63,553 bases of DNA from Solirubrobacterales bacterium (GCA_030152805.1 JASLIG010000072.1:1-63553); one strand, 5' to 3'. Positions 34,201 to 42,394 are shown, numbered from the stretch's first letter. Notes: a model not told the origin generated them from the sequence alone. A program made the numbers and translations.

Positions 34201-36476
34201 GACAATTCTCGCACCCTGACGTTATTGACGTCGATCCACAAGGCAATGTCTTGGTCGGGGACCAGAGCAACAACCGTGTCCAGCAGTTCAACCAGAACGG
34301 CGAATACGTCACGCAGTTCGGATCTGCAGGCACTGGGGCCGGTCAATTCAGCTTCGGCTGGCCGATGGGTATCGCCAGCGACTCACGTGGTCATCTCTGG
34401 ATCTCGGATACCGGCAACAACCGGGTTCAGCGCTGGAATCAGCGGACCAAATCAGAAATAACTGTTTCTATTACCGTTGACGGAAAACAAGTGCTCACCA
34501 AACAGATCCTTTGTATTACGGAAACTTGCCTAGCCGAACCAGAATGGACAATGGATTCGCTCGCATACTCAACCGGCACGCACAAAGTCCAGGTCACTGC
34601 AACGGATGGATTGGGTCGAACGACAACGAAAACCACTTCCCCGACGATTCAGCGCGACACCACAAAACCCGCCCTCACATCGTCCGGGTCGCTAGTTCAG
34701 GCTCCCCAGGGATGGGTCGTCCAAAAAAACTACACTTTCAATGCTAAATCCACAGACGTTGGCTTTGGAAGCACGGCGCTCATCTTCAAGATCGATGGAA
34801 AACCAGTGTCTTCAGTGGCAGCGACCTGTCCGGATGGCGCATGCTCCCAAAGCTTGACAAAAACAGTGGACATGAGCGCATACGCTGGCGGCTCTCACAC
34901 TGCTGAAATCACAGCTAGTGATGGCGCTGGCAATGTCGCCAAACAGATATGGACGATCAACGTTGATCCTGAAGGCCATATTTCGATGGAAGAAGCCGCG
35001 GACACCCTGGAAGCAGTAGACGGAACTAGCCCCGTGAATACAGTGGGGCCATCTATCGAAGAGGAAGGATACGAAGGCACAGCGCCTGGCCTCGGCCTAG
35101 AACAGACAAGCGAAGCCATCGAAGCTACTGGCACAGAAGTACCGACGACGCTTGCGCCGGAACCAGACCTGGGCATGACACTAAAGATCCTCCCCGCGGA
35201 CGCGCTGGGTGTGCCATGCGGAGCTGACACAAAAGATCCAGTGACTAGCGCAGAAATGGAAAGCGCAAAAGAAGAAATCGCCAACGAAAGCGAAGAAAAA
35301 ACGGCCTCTTGTTCTGAAACGCCGGGATCGCAAGAAGAACCGCCAGCCGGCGATTTCAATCATGAACCGATCGAAATCACACCACTCGGTACATCGGCCG
35401 CTGCGAGTTCCTATGACACTGTAGGCGAAGCCGCCGCAGTCGCAGCAAATACGTCTGGGCAGGTCGACAGCATCGTTCGGCCACTATATGACGGTGCAAT
35501 GGTCTTCGAGGCGATACGTTCAAGTGAAGCACCTGAGCAATATTCCTGGCGCGTAGCTCTCGAACCTGACCAAGAACTGCGGCTCGTTAGTAGCCAGTAC
35601 GCAGAGGTAGATTACGAGGGTAGCCATCCGGCGATGAGTATTAGTGCGGTGCCTGCTCATGATGCTATCGGTACAACTGTTCCGACCGAGCTAAGCGTAA
35701 AAGATGACGTTGTTACCCTCACAGCGCATCACCGTGCGTCGTCATTTGTCTATCCGGTAGTCGCCGGATCGGGCTGGCAAGGCGGTTTCAGCACCTATAA
35801 AATCGAAATGCCTCCTATAGAAGGCGCAGAAAACACGGAAGAAGTTGAAGCTAATGAAATTGAACTTCTAGAAGGTGCCGATCACCTGTCGGTGGCCGTT
35901 CGCGCAACAACGATCGGGCCACCTGTACAAGCGGTGGGCGCTGATCCGCCGGCGACGACCAGTTCAGCTGTACCGACGGTCGTGCGACCGTTTGCCTTTA
36001 CAGATTGCATGTACGACGGTAAAAATGCGCCCAAAGATGCACCGCTGATTCCAAAATACATCCGAAGCACCGAAGTCGAAGCAGAATGGAACTGCCACCA
36101 CAATCTAGAGGGCGACCCCGTGGCGTGGGCCATAATGGTTAACGGGCATGTGCATTATAAGTTCAATAAATGGGTATGGGTTAACGCCAATCAATTTGGC
36201 TGCCACCACTGGGGTAGGGCTGCACAAGCCAACTGCTTTCGAACAGAGAAAGAACCGACCACGGGCCACGTCGATCTTGTGGGTTTCTTTCGCACACCGC
36301 CAGGGACGGTCTATGCTGGCCCGTTCGGCCATTGCGAGATCCTCAAAGGGATAATCTTCTCCGCTCCTCCCGCGCGCACAAAATGGGGCTGGCTGATCTA
36401 TAATCCCTACCGTCACAGAGACTGGCCGGTCCCAGAAGATCATCAATGCGAGTTTTCAGAGCACTGGCCGTTTTGA
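31254..36476 (+). CDS. Giant secreted NHL-repeat surface protein with distinct C-terminal module
   Basis: A 1740-aa protein. A signal segment covers residues 19-40. The N-terminal region holds the actinobacterial surface-protein stretch ending YPILVDP. Ig-like pieces with [AS]GSH...ATDG[AV]G repeats lie at about 690-730 and again after the propeller. Six NHL repeats at about 782-1062 (such as GIAVDPKGNLWVVDENHYRV) make one six-bladed propeller. A Glu/Thr-rich part and a VYPVVAGSGWQGGF segment follow at about 1500. The last 160 residues are unrelated and Cys/His/Trp-rich (WNCHH, FGCHHWG). This architecture resembles Thermoleophilia RHS-like proteins with interchangeable tips. Its base composition is visibly poorer in G+C than the chromosome. 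RBS GGGAGG precedes the ATG. Confidence 0.8.
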   Translation: MRLRGRGTKQSAQSHRQGIVTTFALLMLIGTIGAASAFGEAEYSVEDPPAELAKDETVGPTTNPEAAEELPHENLGRPEALELLEEVFPSVTEGAPASLGGLEVEKFYSDHVAVVVPEESPEAEASESTPQPELLTSTLPLRTENDQGQLEQVDLTLDRSEGELRPINPLVDVAIPEHLGEAISFPETGIDVSVAGVPDGLTASTIDDSAAFFPNVATDSDLTITPTELGVETLAQLRSPEAPQTETLQFSLPPGATLTATDDGGARVVQGEDTLLVILPPSASDANGTPVPASLTVEASAMTIEVEPPDDAVYPILVDPVLHQWLHWYSEATTKGIGDTWKPKSTSSLFATSFMGGWGQFGLNIFSYQGIWSGAWPEARYTFYVPRYFQDLEDPAVKEVPTTYITKMTFTNLYWWIEESQPYKINPTLSMGLWDENIKNWSSYGGRWGTEGQLTDPNWVYNFENIDKVTDVKQGIALMEGSANGNEVRPRHLWIGAADTYLTDNDRPEFISPTAGPTQWVDSQPSAPIKYAVSDRGLGIHDFHVLATTGAGQTSDSTTSIGCTGIPASPCPRTVRSETQPLNYDPSVMPQGEDWVKIYPVDVVLHGTPAEFTEKGLTPIEAKIKVDHTAPNLALSGPATELSALGKNLASYKLHIDATDGTTSSPQSGVVKTTVKVDGKVVDDVAPGCGTKNCAVSRDWFLESANYSAGSHLIEVIATDGVGRSAAKSLSVDLHPAPPPSLTLSGTMTEQAALSTTRPRYTVKASAWALAGSEVANVEAPSYISSFGSAGTSNGQFAHPAGIAVDPKGNLWVVDENHYRVQKFNEAGEYQSSFGSQGSENGKFNRPTDIAVDPKGNLWVTDAGNNRIEKFNEKGEYVTKVGTIGTGNLQFKGPESIAIDSKGNIWVGDTYNGRLQELNEKGEFIRIVGSKGSGSGQIGQSTGIAIGPGGNVWVADWENNRVIEFSETGTFIRQFGGTGTGKGQFSHPDVIDVDPQGNVLVGDQSNNRVQQFNQNGEYVTQFGSAGTGAGQFSFGWPMGIASDSRGHLWISDTGNNRVQRWNQRTKSEITVSITVDGKQVLTKQILCITETCLAEPEWTMDSLAYSTGTHKVQVTATDGLGRTTTKTTSPTIQRDTTKPALTSSGSLVQAPQGWVVQKNYTFNAKSTDVGFGSTALIFKIDGKPVSSVAATCPDGACSQSLTKTVDMSAYAGGSHTAEITASDGAGNVAKQIWTINVDPEGHISMEEAADTLEAVDGTSPVNTVGPSIEEEGYEGTAPGLGLEQTSEAIEATGTEVPTTLAPEPDLGMTLKILPADALGVPCGADTKDPVTSAEMESAKEEIANESEEKTASCSETPGSQEEPPAGDFNHEPIEITPLGTSAAASSYDTVGEAAAVAANTSGQVDSIVRPLYDGAMVFEAIRSSEAPEQYSWRVALEPDQELRLVSSQYAEVDYEGSHPAMSISAVPAHDAIGTTVPTELSVKDDVVTLTAHHRASSFVYPVVAGSGWQGGFSTYKIEMPPIEGAENTEEVEANEIELLEGADHLSVAVRATTIGPPVQAVGADPPATTSSAVPTVVRPFAFTDCMYDGKNAPKDAPLIPKYIRSTEVEAEWNCHHNLEGDPVAWAIMVNGHVHYKFNKWVWVNANQFGCHHWGRAAQANCFRTEKEPTTGHVDLVGFFRTPPGTVYAGPFGHCEILKGIIFSAPPARTKWGWLIYNPYRHRDWPVPEDHQCEFSEHWPF

Positions 36477-36501
36477 CGACTGGAAACGTCCGAGGGTCTA
36501 C

Positions 36502-37182
36502 GTGCAACCGGCTATTTATGAGATGAGCGGAGAAAGTCTACGAAAGGCCGCCTATGGTCGGGTCGTCCTTGTGATCATTGCTGGACTCCTGATAGGTGTA
36601 GGTGCTCTTGGCGGATCTCCAGCCGCGCACGCAGGAGCATCATTTCCACCCCTGTGGGGAGCTCTGCCGACGAGGCACTTTGCGACTCTCGGGCAGGGTG
36701 TCGTCGGGGGTCAGTGGTGGGGCATGTACGTCTTTCGAGGGCAGGATCGAGCTACCCCATGCATTGAGGAAGTACATTTGTCGAAGCGAGGACAGTTCGG
36801 TCGGGTACGTTCATGTGGAAAAGTGAGCAACCCCGCCGCGCTTAATAGTCATGTGTACACGGTGTTTGGGCAAGCCGCAACCTGGCCCGATGGCTCTGAA
36901 ACAGCAAGCACGGAGGTTGGCATGCTGTTTCCAGTCGAGGTAGTAAAAAGCGAATTTGCTTTTAGGCCAGCTCGACGTGTCGTAAAACGCACCCACCTAC
37001 TGAGCAGTGCGCAGGCAAGAAAGGCTAGGATCGCCCCCGTGCGCTACTCGATAGTAATACTCGCTCGTGAAGTATGCCTCACCCGTGTGCAAGGCTGGGA
37101 TGGCGCCGGTATAAGTGTCTTTAACGATGACATTGACGAAGATGGATGCCTGAATAGCGTGCGAAGTCCACACGGCAGCTAG
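36502..37182 (+). CDS. Secreted protein encoded behind the NHL protein
   Basis: A 226-aa protein with a signal segment (VVLVIIAGLLIGVGALGGSP then AAHAGA, about residues 20-46) and a beta-rich mature part with cysteines in pairs (ATPCIEEVHL, VRSCGKVSN, REVCLTRVQ, EDGCLNSV). No known family. It starts 25 bp after the NHL gene, with similar low G+C, so it is probably cotranscribed. It might be a partner or an immunity/anchoring factor for the C-terminal module; this is inference from position only. Confidence 0.6.
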   Translation: MQPAIYEMSGESLRKAAYGRVVLVIIAGLLIGVGALGGSPAAHAGASFPPLWGALPTRHFATLGQGVVGGQWWGMYVFRGQDRATPCIEEVHLSKRGQFGRVRSCGKVSNPAALNSHVYTVFGQAATWPDGSETASTEVGMLFPVEVVKSEFAFRPARRVVKRTHLLSSAQARKARIAPVRYSIVILAREVCLTRVQGWDGAGISVFNDDIDEDGCLNSVRSPHGS

Positions 37183-37277
37183 CGAAGGAAAGTTTTGTGA
37201 ATGGTTGAGAGTCTTATGGGATCGCGGTGTTGGTCTACTCCTATGTCTACGGAGGGTTAAGGCATAGCCTGGTCGGG

Positions 37278-37529
37278 ATGAGCGAAGTCGCGTTGAGATT
37301 CGGAGGCAACCTCGTTCGACACCGCGAGGAGGCAGACATTAGCCAGGAGGAGTTGGCGTTTCGCGCAGATTTGCATCGAACCGAGGTCGGCCTACTGGAG
37401 CGTGGTTCGCGGGTCCCCCGTGTCGATACCTTGCTCAAGCTCGCAGGGGCTCTCGGCGTTAGGCCCGAAGCTCTTCTCGATGGACTGAAGTGGCTTCCGG
37501 GAGAAAAGACGAGCGGCAAATTCACGTAG
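37278..37529 (+). CDS. XRE-family HTH regulator
   Basis: An 83-aa protein, a single Cro/C1-type HTH: GGNLVRHREEADISQEELAF, RADLHRTEVGLLERGSRVPR and VDTLLKLAGALGVRPEALLD. TAGCCT lies 7 nt before the ATG at 37278, consistent with a leaderless mRNA; the open frame extends upstream to 37227. A second, frameshifted relative follows directly, so the locus has a tandem duplication of the regulator. Likely an autoregulator of the element. Confidence 0.8.
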   Translation: MSEVALRFGGNLVRHREEADISQEELAFRADLHRTEVGLLERGSRVPRVDTLLKLAGALGVRPEALLDGLKWLPGEKTSGKFT

Positions 37530-37570
37530 GGGTAGAGCGACTCGGTTCCCGGTGCGGTCAAGCAAACCCG

Positions 37571-37857
37571 ATGACGCGATCCAGGGAAGTCAGCAAGCGT
37601 TTCGCGACGAACCTCCGTCGCATCCGCAAGCAGCGCGAATTGAGCCAGGCGGCCTTGGCCGACCTCACCGGGATGCACCGAACGGAGATCAGCCTCGTAG
37701 AGCGCGTGAAAGCGAACCCCGGCTGGGCACGTTGCTGATTTTGGTGGGCGCTCCGGAAGTTCCGGTTGCGGAGTTTGTGGAGGGGATCATGTGGGAGGCG
37801 CCAGGACAGGCATCGGTGCCCACAGGACGTTTTCGCATCTCACCCCGGAGTGGCTAG
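37571..37857 (+). pseudogene. Frameshifted XRE-family HTH regulator
   Basis: Starts MTRSREVSKRFATNLRRIRK with QRELSQAALADLTGMHRTEI, an intact HTH. Near 37705-37720 the frame shifts: the first frame ends KANPGWARC-stop, while the next frame continues the family sequence PRLGTLLILVGAPEVPVAEF. A one-base deletion (or two-base insertion) explains this. A truncated HTH-only product could still be made. It is homologous to the gene at 37278-37529. Confidence 0.75.
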
Positions 37858-37890
37858 GGGACGCAGCTTTTCCAGAAGAGTGAGCGCCCA

Positions 37891-37929
37891 AGATCGGTGG
37901 CGGTGGCAGAGTGCCACTGCCACCGATCT
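37891..37929. terminator. Bidirectional hairpin between convergent genes
   Basis: An 18-bp near-perfect stem (AGATCGGTGGC-GGTGGCA and its complement) with a 3-nt loop, no T-run, placed between the XRE pseudogene and the convergent Ig-like gene. It is typical of high-G+C actinobacterial terminators. Confidence 0.7.
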
Positions 37930-37944
37930 GAGGGGCACGCGCCG

Positions 37945-40245
37945 TTAAAAAGGCACGACCCGAACGGGAATCGTGCGCGAGTTGCCTTCCTCGAACGGAT
38001 ACCCGCTCTGAGCCCGCACCTGAGCCCGCATCCTGTAGGTCGTCGGCGTGAAGGTCTGCGTGAAGCGATAGCGCATTACAAAGCGGCCGCCTGAGCGCGT
38101 GCGGTAGCGACGGAAGACGCGCCAGCCCTTGCCGCTTTGGACCTGGAGGACGACGATCACCTTCTCGTTGTCTGGGCCGGGGATAGCGCCCAGAAAGACA
38201 GCCACTCCCTTGTTCTTGACGACCTTCCCCTTCAAGCGGAAGGTGGGGTGAACCCTCGTTTTCAGGGCGGCATCGGCGGTCAGTTCGCGCTGATCGGGGC
38301 GGTAGGCCACGGTCAATTCGCGAGAAGGTCCGGAGCCAATAGCGAAGTGATAGGCACCGCTGGCCGACGTCATCGCTACGCCCAGGAATTCACGTTCCTG
38401 GTGAGTGATGACGCGGCTGAAGATGCAAAGCGGAGCGTTTGCGATCTGGCCCCTGCTCCCGGTCAGCTTGCCGGTCAGCTCAGCGCCCTCTTTTTCCTGC
38501 ACGACGAGCGATCTGGCCGCGTCCCCGCCAAGACCGGCGCTGAGCGTCAGGCCCCCGCCGATCTCAGAGCGAACGCACTCATAGGAGAGCGGGACGCTCA
38601 CCGGGGCGCCCACGTTCCCCTCTGCGTCTGAAAGCCATAGGCGCAGCGTGTAGGTGCCCCGATTGCGAGGTGTTTCGAGGTCGGCGATCGACTGCGGCGT
38701 ATCGCCACTGAGCGTCTTCGTCTGCACGACGACGCCGCCGGCGTCGTTGAGGACTTGGTAATGGGCGGCGTCGATCGGTGAGCCGGCGTCGAGAATGTCG
38801 TGCCAGCGCACGTCAAACGCCTGCGTCGTGCGCGTCGTGCTCGGCGCAGTTACCGATACGTCCTGCGGTGCGGCTGGCGGGGTCGTGTCGCGCGGGATCG
38901 CCACGGTGCTAGCCGGACCGCTGAACCCGACCGAATCCTCGAGCCACACTCGCAGGCGATACTCGCCCGCTCTCGCGGGTCCGGTTACCTCGGCGATCTG
39001 CGTGGGGTTCGTGCCCGAGGCGACTTTCTCGGGGGAGACCACATCGCCGGCCGCGTTGATCACGTCGTAGTGGACCTTGGCGATCGGCGAGCCGGGATCG
39101 GGCGGCAACGAGAACTGAGCGCCGAAGTGGTCGAGGTAGCGAGCCGGGTTGGAGCTGGCGATCTGAAGGCCGGCTGGCGCCCCGGGAGGATGGTTGTCGA
39201 CGTGGATCGTGCGGGCATCGCAGGTTTCCCCTCCGGTCCCGTTGAGCCCCCGGTACTGGCCGTAGTCCTGGGTGCAAACCGAGAGCGAGTGGGCGCCATC
39301 GGAGAGGCTTGCGGTATCGAGGTTCCACTGATTCGCCCAAGGGCCACCCGTTGGGCAGGGTTGGTAGACGCGGGAGAACTCGCCATTGGTCTGCGAGGAA
39401 GTCGCGTTGCAAAGACCGCGGGCCTGGTTGTCGAGCACGTAGCGCTCGGCGCCGTCCACCCGCACCCGCTCAACGCGCATCCCCGAGCCCTGATCGGAGC
39501 TCTTCCAAAAGACGCCTTGGGTGCCTCGCACCCATTCGCCTTTCATGATCGGATCGTTGACGTTGTCGATCGCGACTTTGGAGTTCTCGTCGTCGTTGAG
39601 GATGAAGACGAAGCTGTTGGCATCGACGGCGTTGTAGTTGGCTCGATCGCAGCCACCCGGCAGGTTGCAGATCACCTCGAAGTAGAAGTGGTGGAAGTCG
39701 AGGTAGCTGCCAAAGGGCCAAAGGTGGGGAGCAAAGGCGCCGGAGGTCGCGAAGTTGATGCCGGTGTTCGGCAGGCCCGCACCCTGGTTTAGGAGCGTCG
39801 TGACGTTGTTGGCGAAGTCGAGCACGCGAAAGCGCGCCAGCCAGCCGGCGTTGAAGGCGTTCGGCTCGCGGGTGTAGGCCCCGCCCGACTTAAAGTGCAC
39901 ATACCAGGGCGTTTCGAAGATGATCTGCCCGTAGGCGCCCTGGCCGGCATTGCCGTTTGGTTCGTGCTCTGAGATCCGCATGAAGGCGGCATCGCCGGGC
40001 GGGTCTCCTCCTGCCCCGCCGCACCAGTTGTTGAAGTCAAAGATGCCGCTGGGGTGCTGTGCGCTGATCGTGTTCGTTGCCGTCGTGTAGGGCGGGGCTC
40101 CCGAGTTGCTCGCGCAGGCGAGCATCTTGTATTGGCCTGCGTGGGCGTTGGCTGTCGCGAAGACTGCGATCGCTGCTGCGAGCAGCAGCGCGCACAGGGC
40201 GACGGTGGCCGCGCGGTTTACCGGCCCGCTCGATTGAGGGGACAT
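37945..40245 (-). CDS. Large secreted protein with Ig-like repeats
   Basis: A 766-aa protein with a signal peptide (ATVALCALLLAAAIAVFATA then NAHA, cleavage near residue 36). The N-terminal 340 residues form an all-beta, Cys-containing domain (WCGGAGGDPPGDAAFMRISE). Then come two fibronectin/Ig-like repeats with DTTPPAAPQDVSV and DNHPPGAPAGLQI openings, and a C-terminal carboxypeptidase-regulatory-like/beta domain (TSASGAYHFAIGSGPSRELT). Such proteins are abundant in Solirubrobacterales and probably act at the cell surface; the ligand is unknown. RBS AAGGAGGCAAGGG precedes the ATG. Confidence 0.75.
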   Translation of the reverse strand: MSPQSSGPVNRAATVALCALLLAAAIAVFATANAHAGQYKMLACASNSGAPPYTTATNTISAQHPSGIFDFNNWCGGAGGDPPGDAAFMRISEHEPNGNAGQGAYGQIIFETPWYVHFKSGGAYTREPNAFNAGWLARFRVLDFANNVTTLLNQGAGLPNTGINFATSGAFAPHLWPFGSYLDFHHFYFEVICNLPGGCDRANYNAVDANSFVFILNDDENSKVAIDNVNDPIMKGEWVRGTQGVFWKSSDQGSGMRVERVRVDGAERYVLDNQARGLCNATSSQTNGEFSRVYQPCPTGGPWANQWNLDTASLSDGAHSLSVCTQDYGQYRGLNGTGGETCDARTIHVDNHPPGAPAGLQIASSNPARYLDHFGAQFSLPPDPGSPIAKVHYDVINAAGDVVSPEKVASGTNPTQIAEVTGPARAGEYRLRVWLEDSVGFSGPASTVAIPRDTTPPAAPQDVSVTAPSTTRTTQAFDVRWHDILDAGSPIDAAHYQVLNDAGGVVVQTKTLSGDTPQSIADLETPRNRGTYTLRLWLSDAEGNVGAPVSVPLSYECVRSEIGGGLTLSAGLGGDAARSLVVQEKEGAELTGKLTGSRGQIANAPLCIFSRVITHQEREFLGVAMTSASGAYHFAIGSGPSRELTVAYRPDQRELTADAALKTRVHPTFRLKGKVVKNKGVAVFLGAIPGPDNEKVIVVLQVQSGKGWRVFRRYRTRSGGRFVMRYRFTQTFTPTTYRMRAQVRAQSGYPFEEGNSRTIPVRVVPF

Positions 40246-40573
40246 TCCCTTGCCTCCTTGGTTCCGCCGATCGGGCTCAAGGAGGCGCTTGCGTCCTGCC
40301 TTCCCTTCCCCGGGGAGTACCGCTGGTAGCTAGCACTGCCGTTGAAGGTGGTCGTTCCGACGATCTGGCTGGTATCTGAATTGACAAACACTCAGGTACG
40401 TCCGGAGCAGCGCCCCAGCGCCCCCGGACATTCGTTGAGCCGACCAGGCACTCGCCGAGCACGAGCCGAGTCGGACAAAACCGGCCGATCACTGGATCGT
40501 CTCCAACTCGGTAGAGCCTGCCCTACCTCGAAGCGCCCACTGCACCCCACCCCGACAGCCGCCGCGCCGCTCG
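40246..40573. other. Gene-poor stretch with a repeat shared with the relaxase leader
   Basis: No credible gene. Positions 40518-40538 are a 21-bp exact copy of 42765-42785, and similarity continues to 40561 / 42809. This is a recombination or duplication trace that joins here to a parB fragment and there to the relaxase leader. Confidence 0.6.
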
Positions 40574-40809
40574 CCGAGAACCTGATCCGGGTCGATCTAG
40601 ACCCAGTCGAGATCGCTCATAGCCTGCGGGCGCTCGCCGACGCCGAAGGTCTCGCCACCCACAAGAAGATCGCCGCGCGCATCGGCAAGTCCGTCGGCTT
40701 CGTCAGCGAGCACCTGCGGCCGCTGGAGCTCCCCGAGGGGGTGCGAGCCCTTCCCCCCTTCCTTGCCGGCACCCGGCGAGGTCGTTTCGCAGCGCCCAGA
40801 TCTATATAG
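40574..40809 (+). pseudogene. ParB/KorB-like fragment
   Basis: The frame reads AENLIRVDLDPVEIAHSLRA, LADAEGLATHKKIAARIGKS and VGFVSEHLRPLELPEGVRAL. This is the HTH region of ParB-type proteins, including the N-x-x-R-x-D-L-x-P-x-E motif. The N-terminal CTPase part and the C-terminal dimer domain are missing, and the sequence runs into unrelated DNA at about 40790. It is a remnant of a partition gene of this or an earlier element. Confidence 0.75.
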
Positions 40810-40816
40810 AACCGGG

Positions 40817-40848
40817 TGCCTGCCCTCGCCGAGCCGGCGGTTGATCGC
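40817..40848 (-). repeat. Inverted 32-bp fragment of the ssb gene
   Basis: The complement is identical to 41203-41234 inside ssb (coding AINRRLGEGR). A piece of ssb in reverse orientation 350 bp upstream of the intact gene, next to a parB fragment, marks an old rearrangement. Confidence 0.85.
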
Positions 40849-40986
40849 GATGGGCTTCGCGTGTCTCCCCGCGCTCAGGGCTTCGGCTGTGCTTCCTGCC
40901 GAAAGGGCGCCGCAGTTGTAGTGGCCACTCTGGACCTTCTGTGAAGGGCAGCTCAATTTCCTCACACCAGCTTGGCGCGCGCCGCC

Positions 40987-41044
40987 CGCGCGTCAACCCC
41001 GCAAGCGGGGTTCCCCTTCGCCCTGCGGGCTGCGGTGACGCGCG
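40987..41044 (+). repeat. Nested inverted repeats in the ssb leader
   Basis: Outer arms CGCGCGTCA (40987-40995) / TGACGCGCG (41036-41044) enclose the hairpin AACCCCGC-AA-GCGGGGTT (40995-41012). It lies 60-115 bp before the ssb start. A leader structure, single-strand origin or regulatory site is possible. Confidence 0.5.
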
Positions 41045-41103
41045 TTCGGTCACGCGCCGTTCTGGCGCTCGTCAAACGAGCAACCCTCCAAAGGAGGCCC
41101 AGA

Positions 41104-41469
41104 ATGAGCAACATCAACAGCGTGGTAGTCAACGGCAGGCTGACCCACGATCCCAAGCTGTATGAGACGGACGGGGAGAAGGTCTACGCCCTCCTGCGCA
41201 TAGCGATCAACCGCCGGCTCGGCGAGGGCAGGCAGCGCACGATCTACTACGACGTGAAGGTCTGGAACGGCCTTGCCAGGGTCTGCGTCGAGCACCTGCG
41301 AAAGGGTGGACTGATCTCCGTCGAGGGCTTTCTCGACCAGTACGACAAGCCAGATGGTTCGAAGCGTTTCAACTTCATCACCGCCAAGGAGGTCGAGTTC
41401 TGCGGCCGCCCGAAGTCCCAAGGGGACGTGGAGTCCGACGCCGAGGCGGGCGAGGTTCCCGGCGACTGA
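41104..41469 (+). CDS. ssb: Single-stranded DNA-binding protein (element-encoded)
   Basis: A 121-aa OB-fold protein: INSVVVNGRLTHDPKLYETD, VYALLRIAINRRLGEGRQRT, YYDVKVWNGLARVCVEHLRK and GLISVEGFLDQYDK. It lacks the long Gly/Pro linker and the acidic DDDIPF-type tail of housekeeping SSB. The tail here is short and acidic (DVESDAEAGEVPGD). Element-borne SSB protects transferred single strands after conjugation. A good RBS (AAAGGAGGCCCAGA) precedes the ATG. A terminator follows. Confidence 0.9.
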   Translation: MSNINSVVVNGRLTHDPKLYETDGEKVYALLRIAINRRLGEGRQRTIYYDVKVWNGLARVCVEHLRKGGLISVEGFLDQYDKPDGSKRFNFITAKEVEFCGRPKSQGDVESDAEAGEVPGD

Positions 41470-41472
41470 GCA

Positions 41473-41506
41473 GCGGAGGGGGCGTTCTGGCGGGCGCCCC
41501 CTCCGC
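41473..41506 (+). terminator. Terminator hairpin after ssb
   Basis: Perfect 11-bp stem GCGGAGGGGGC / GCCCCCTCCGC, 12-nt loop, no T-run, starting 3 bp after the ssb stop. Confidence 0.7.
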
Positions 41507-41812
41507 CCGATGGAGTGAGGCGGGGCAGATTGGTCCGTGCTCGGCCCGAGCGGTTCTCAAGCACCGGCAAATACCGCACCCCCGAGCCTGCACTTCCCTT
41601 AGCTAGAAGGTAGAACCACCGACCTGTGGTCAGGCCCGAGAACCGACTGCGTCTCCTGCCCTGTCCGCTCCATTCTGCCGCCGGCTCCTCCTTGCGCAAG
41701 GGGCCTTGCCCCTTCCCCTCGCTTCGCTCGGTGCGCCGTCGTCGTCCGGCGGCTGATTGCGCTTAACAGGGCAGGTGAGCGCCTGCCAGACAAGCGAACG
41801 GATGGAGGAATC

Positions 41813-41872
41813 ATGCAAACCGATCATGACCGCGCAGGTGATCACGTGGGCAAGGGAGGGCGGCACTCGTGA
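41813..41872 (+). CDS. Micro-ORF coupled to the DUF3560 gene (MQTDHDRAGDHVGKGGRHS)
   Basis: ATG at 41813 with GGAGGAATC just upstream; 19 aa, rich in His, Gly and Asp. Its TGA overlaps the GTG of the next gene (GTGA), so translation is coupled. The function is unknown; a leader peptide is possible. The 300 bp between the ssb terminator and this frame hold no other gene that I can see. Confidence 0.4.
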   Translation: MQTDHDRAGDHVGKGGRHS

Positions 41873-42394
41873 CCTACCGCGAACGCAGAGAACGTCGTGC
41901 AGAGCGCCGACGGGATTGGGCAGACGCCAGAGAGGCGAAGGCCGAGGCCGCAGGCCAGGCATCGGAGGAGGCAACCGAAGGCATTCCCTTCGGGCAGCCG
42001 ATTTCTTGTCGGTCATCATTCAGAGCGCAATCACCGAGGGGCGATTGAGCGAGCTCAGCGCCAGACCTCCAAGGCAATCGAGCACTCCGATATGGCCCGA
42101 CGCCATCACCAGGCGGCGGACACGATCGAGCAGCAGCTCAACGCCTCGATTTATGACGATGATCTTGACGCGATCGAGCGGCTACGCGAGCGGATCAGGC
42201 GGCGCGAGACTAGGCGCGAGCAGATGAAGCAAGCAAACGCCGCTTATCGCAAGGAGCATCGAGCGGAGCTGAAGGGCATGAGCGCTTATCAACGGAATCA
42301 GGTGGTGCCACATCCGAGATATGAGCTGACCAACCTCGGCGGCTGCATCGCCCGGGACCGCAAGCGCCTAGCTCGGCTGGAGCGCGATCAATGA
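41869..42394 (+). pseudogene. DUF3560-family mobile-element protein with a one-base frameshift
   Basis: From the GTG at 41869 the frame gives TYRERRERRAERRRDWADAR then EAKAEAAGQA and EGIPFGQPI. After ATTTCTT near 41998 the family sequence continues in the next frame: LVGHHSERNHRGAIERAQRQ, NASIYDDDLDAIERLRERIR, VVPHPRYELTNLGGCIARDR. One extra T in the run explains the shift. DUF3560 proteins are common next to relaxases and their function is unknown. This is either a real mutation, programmed slippage or a sequencing error. Confidence 0.75.
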
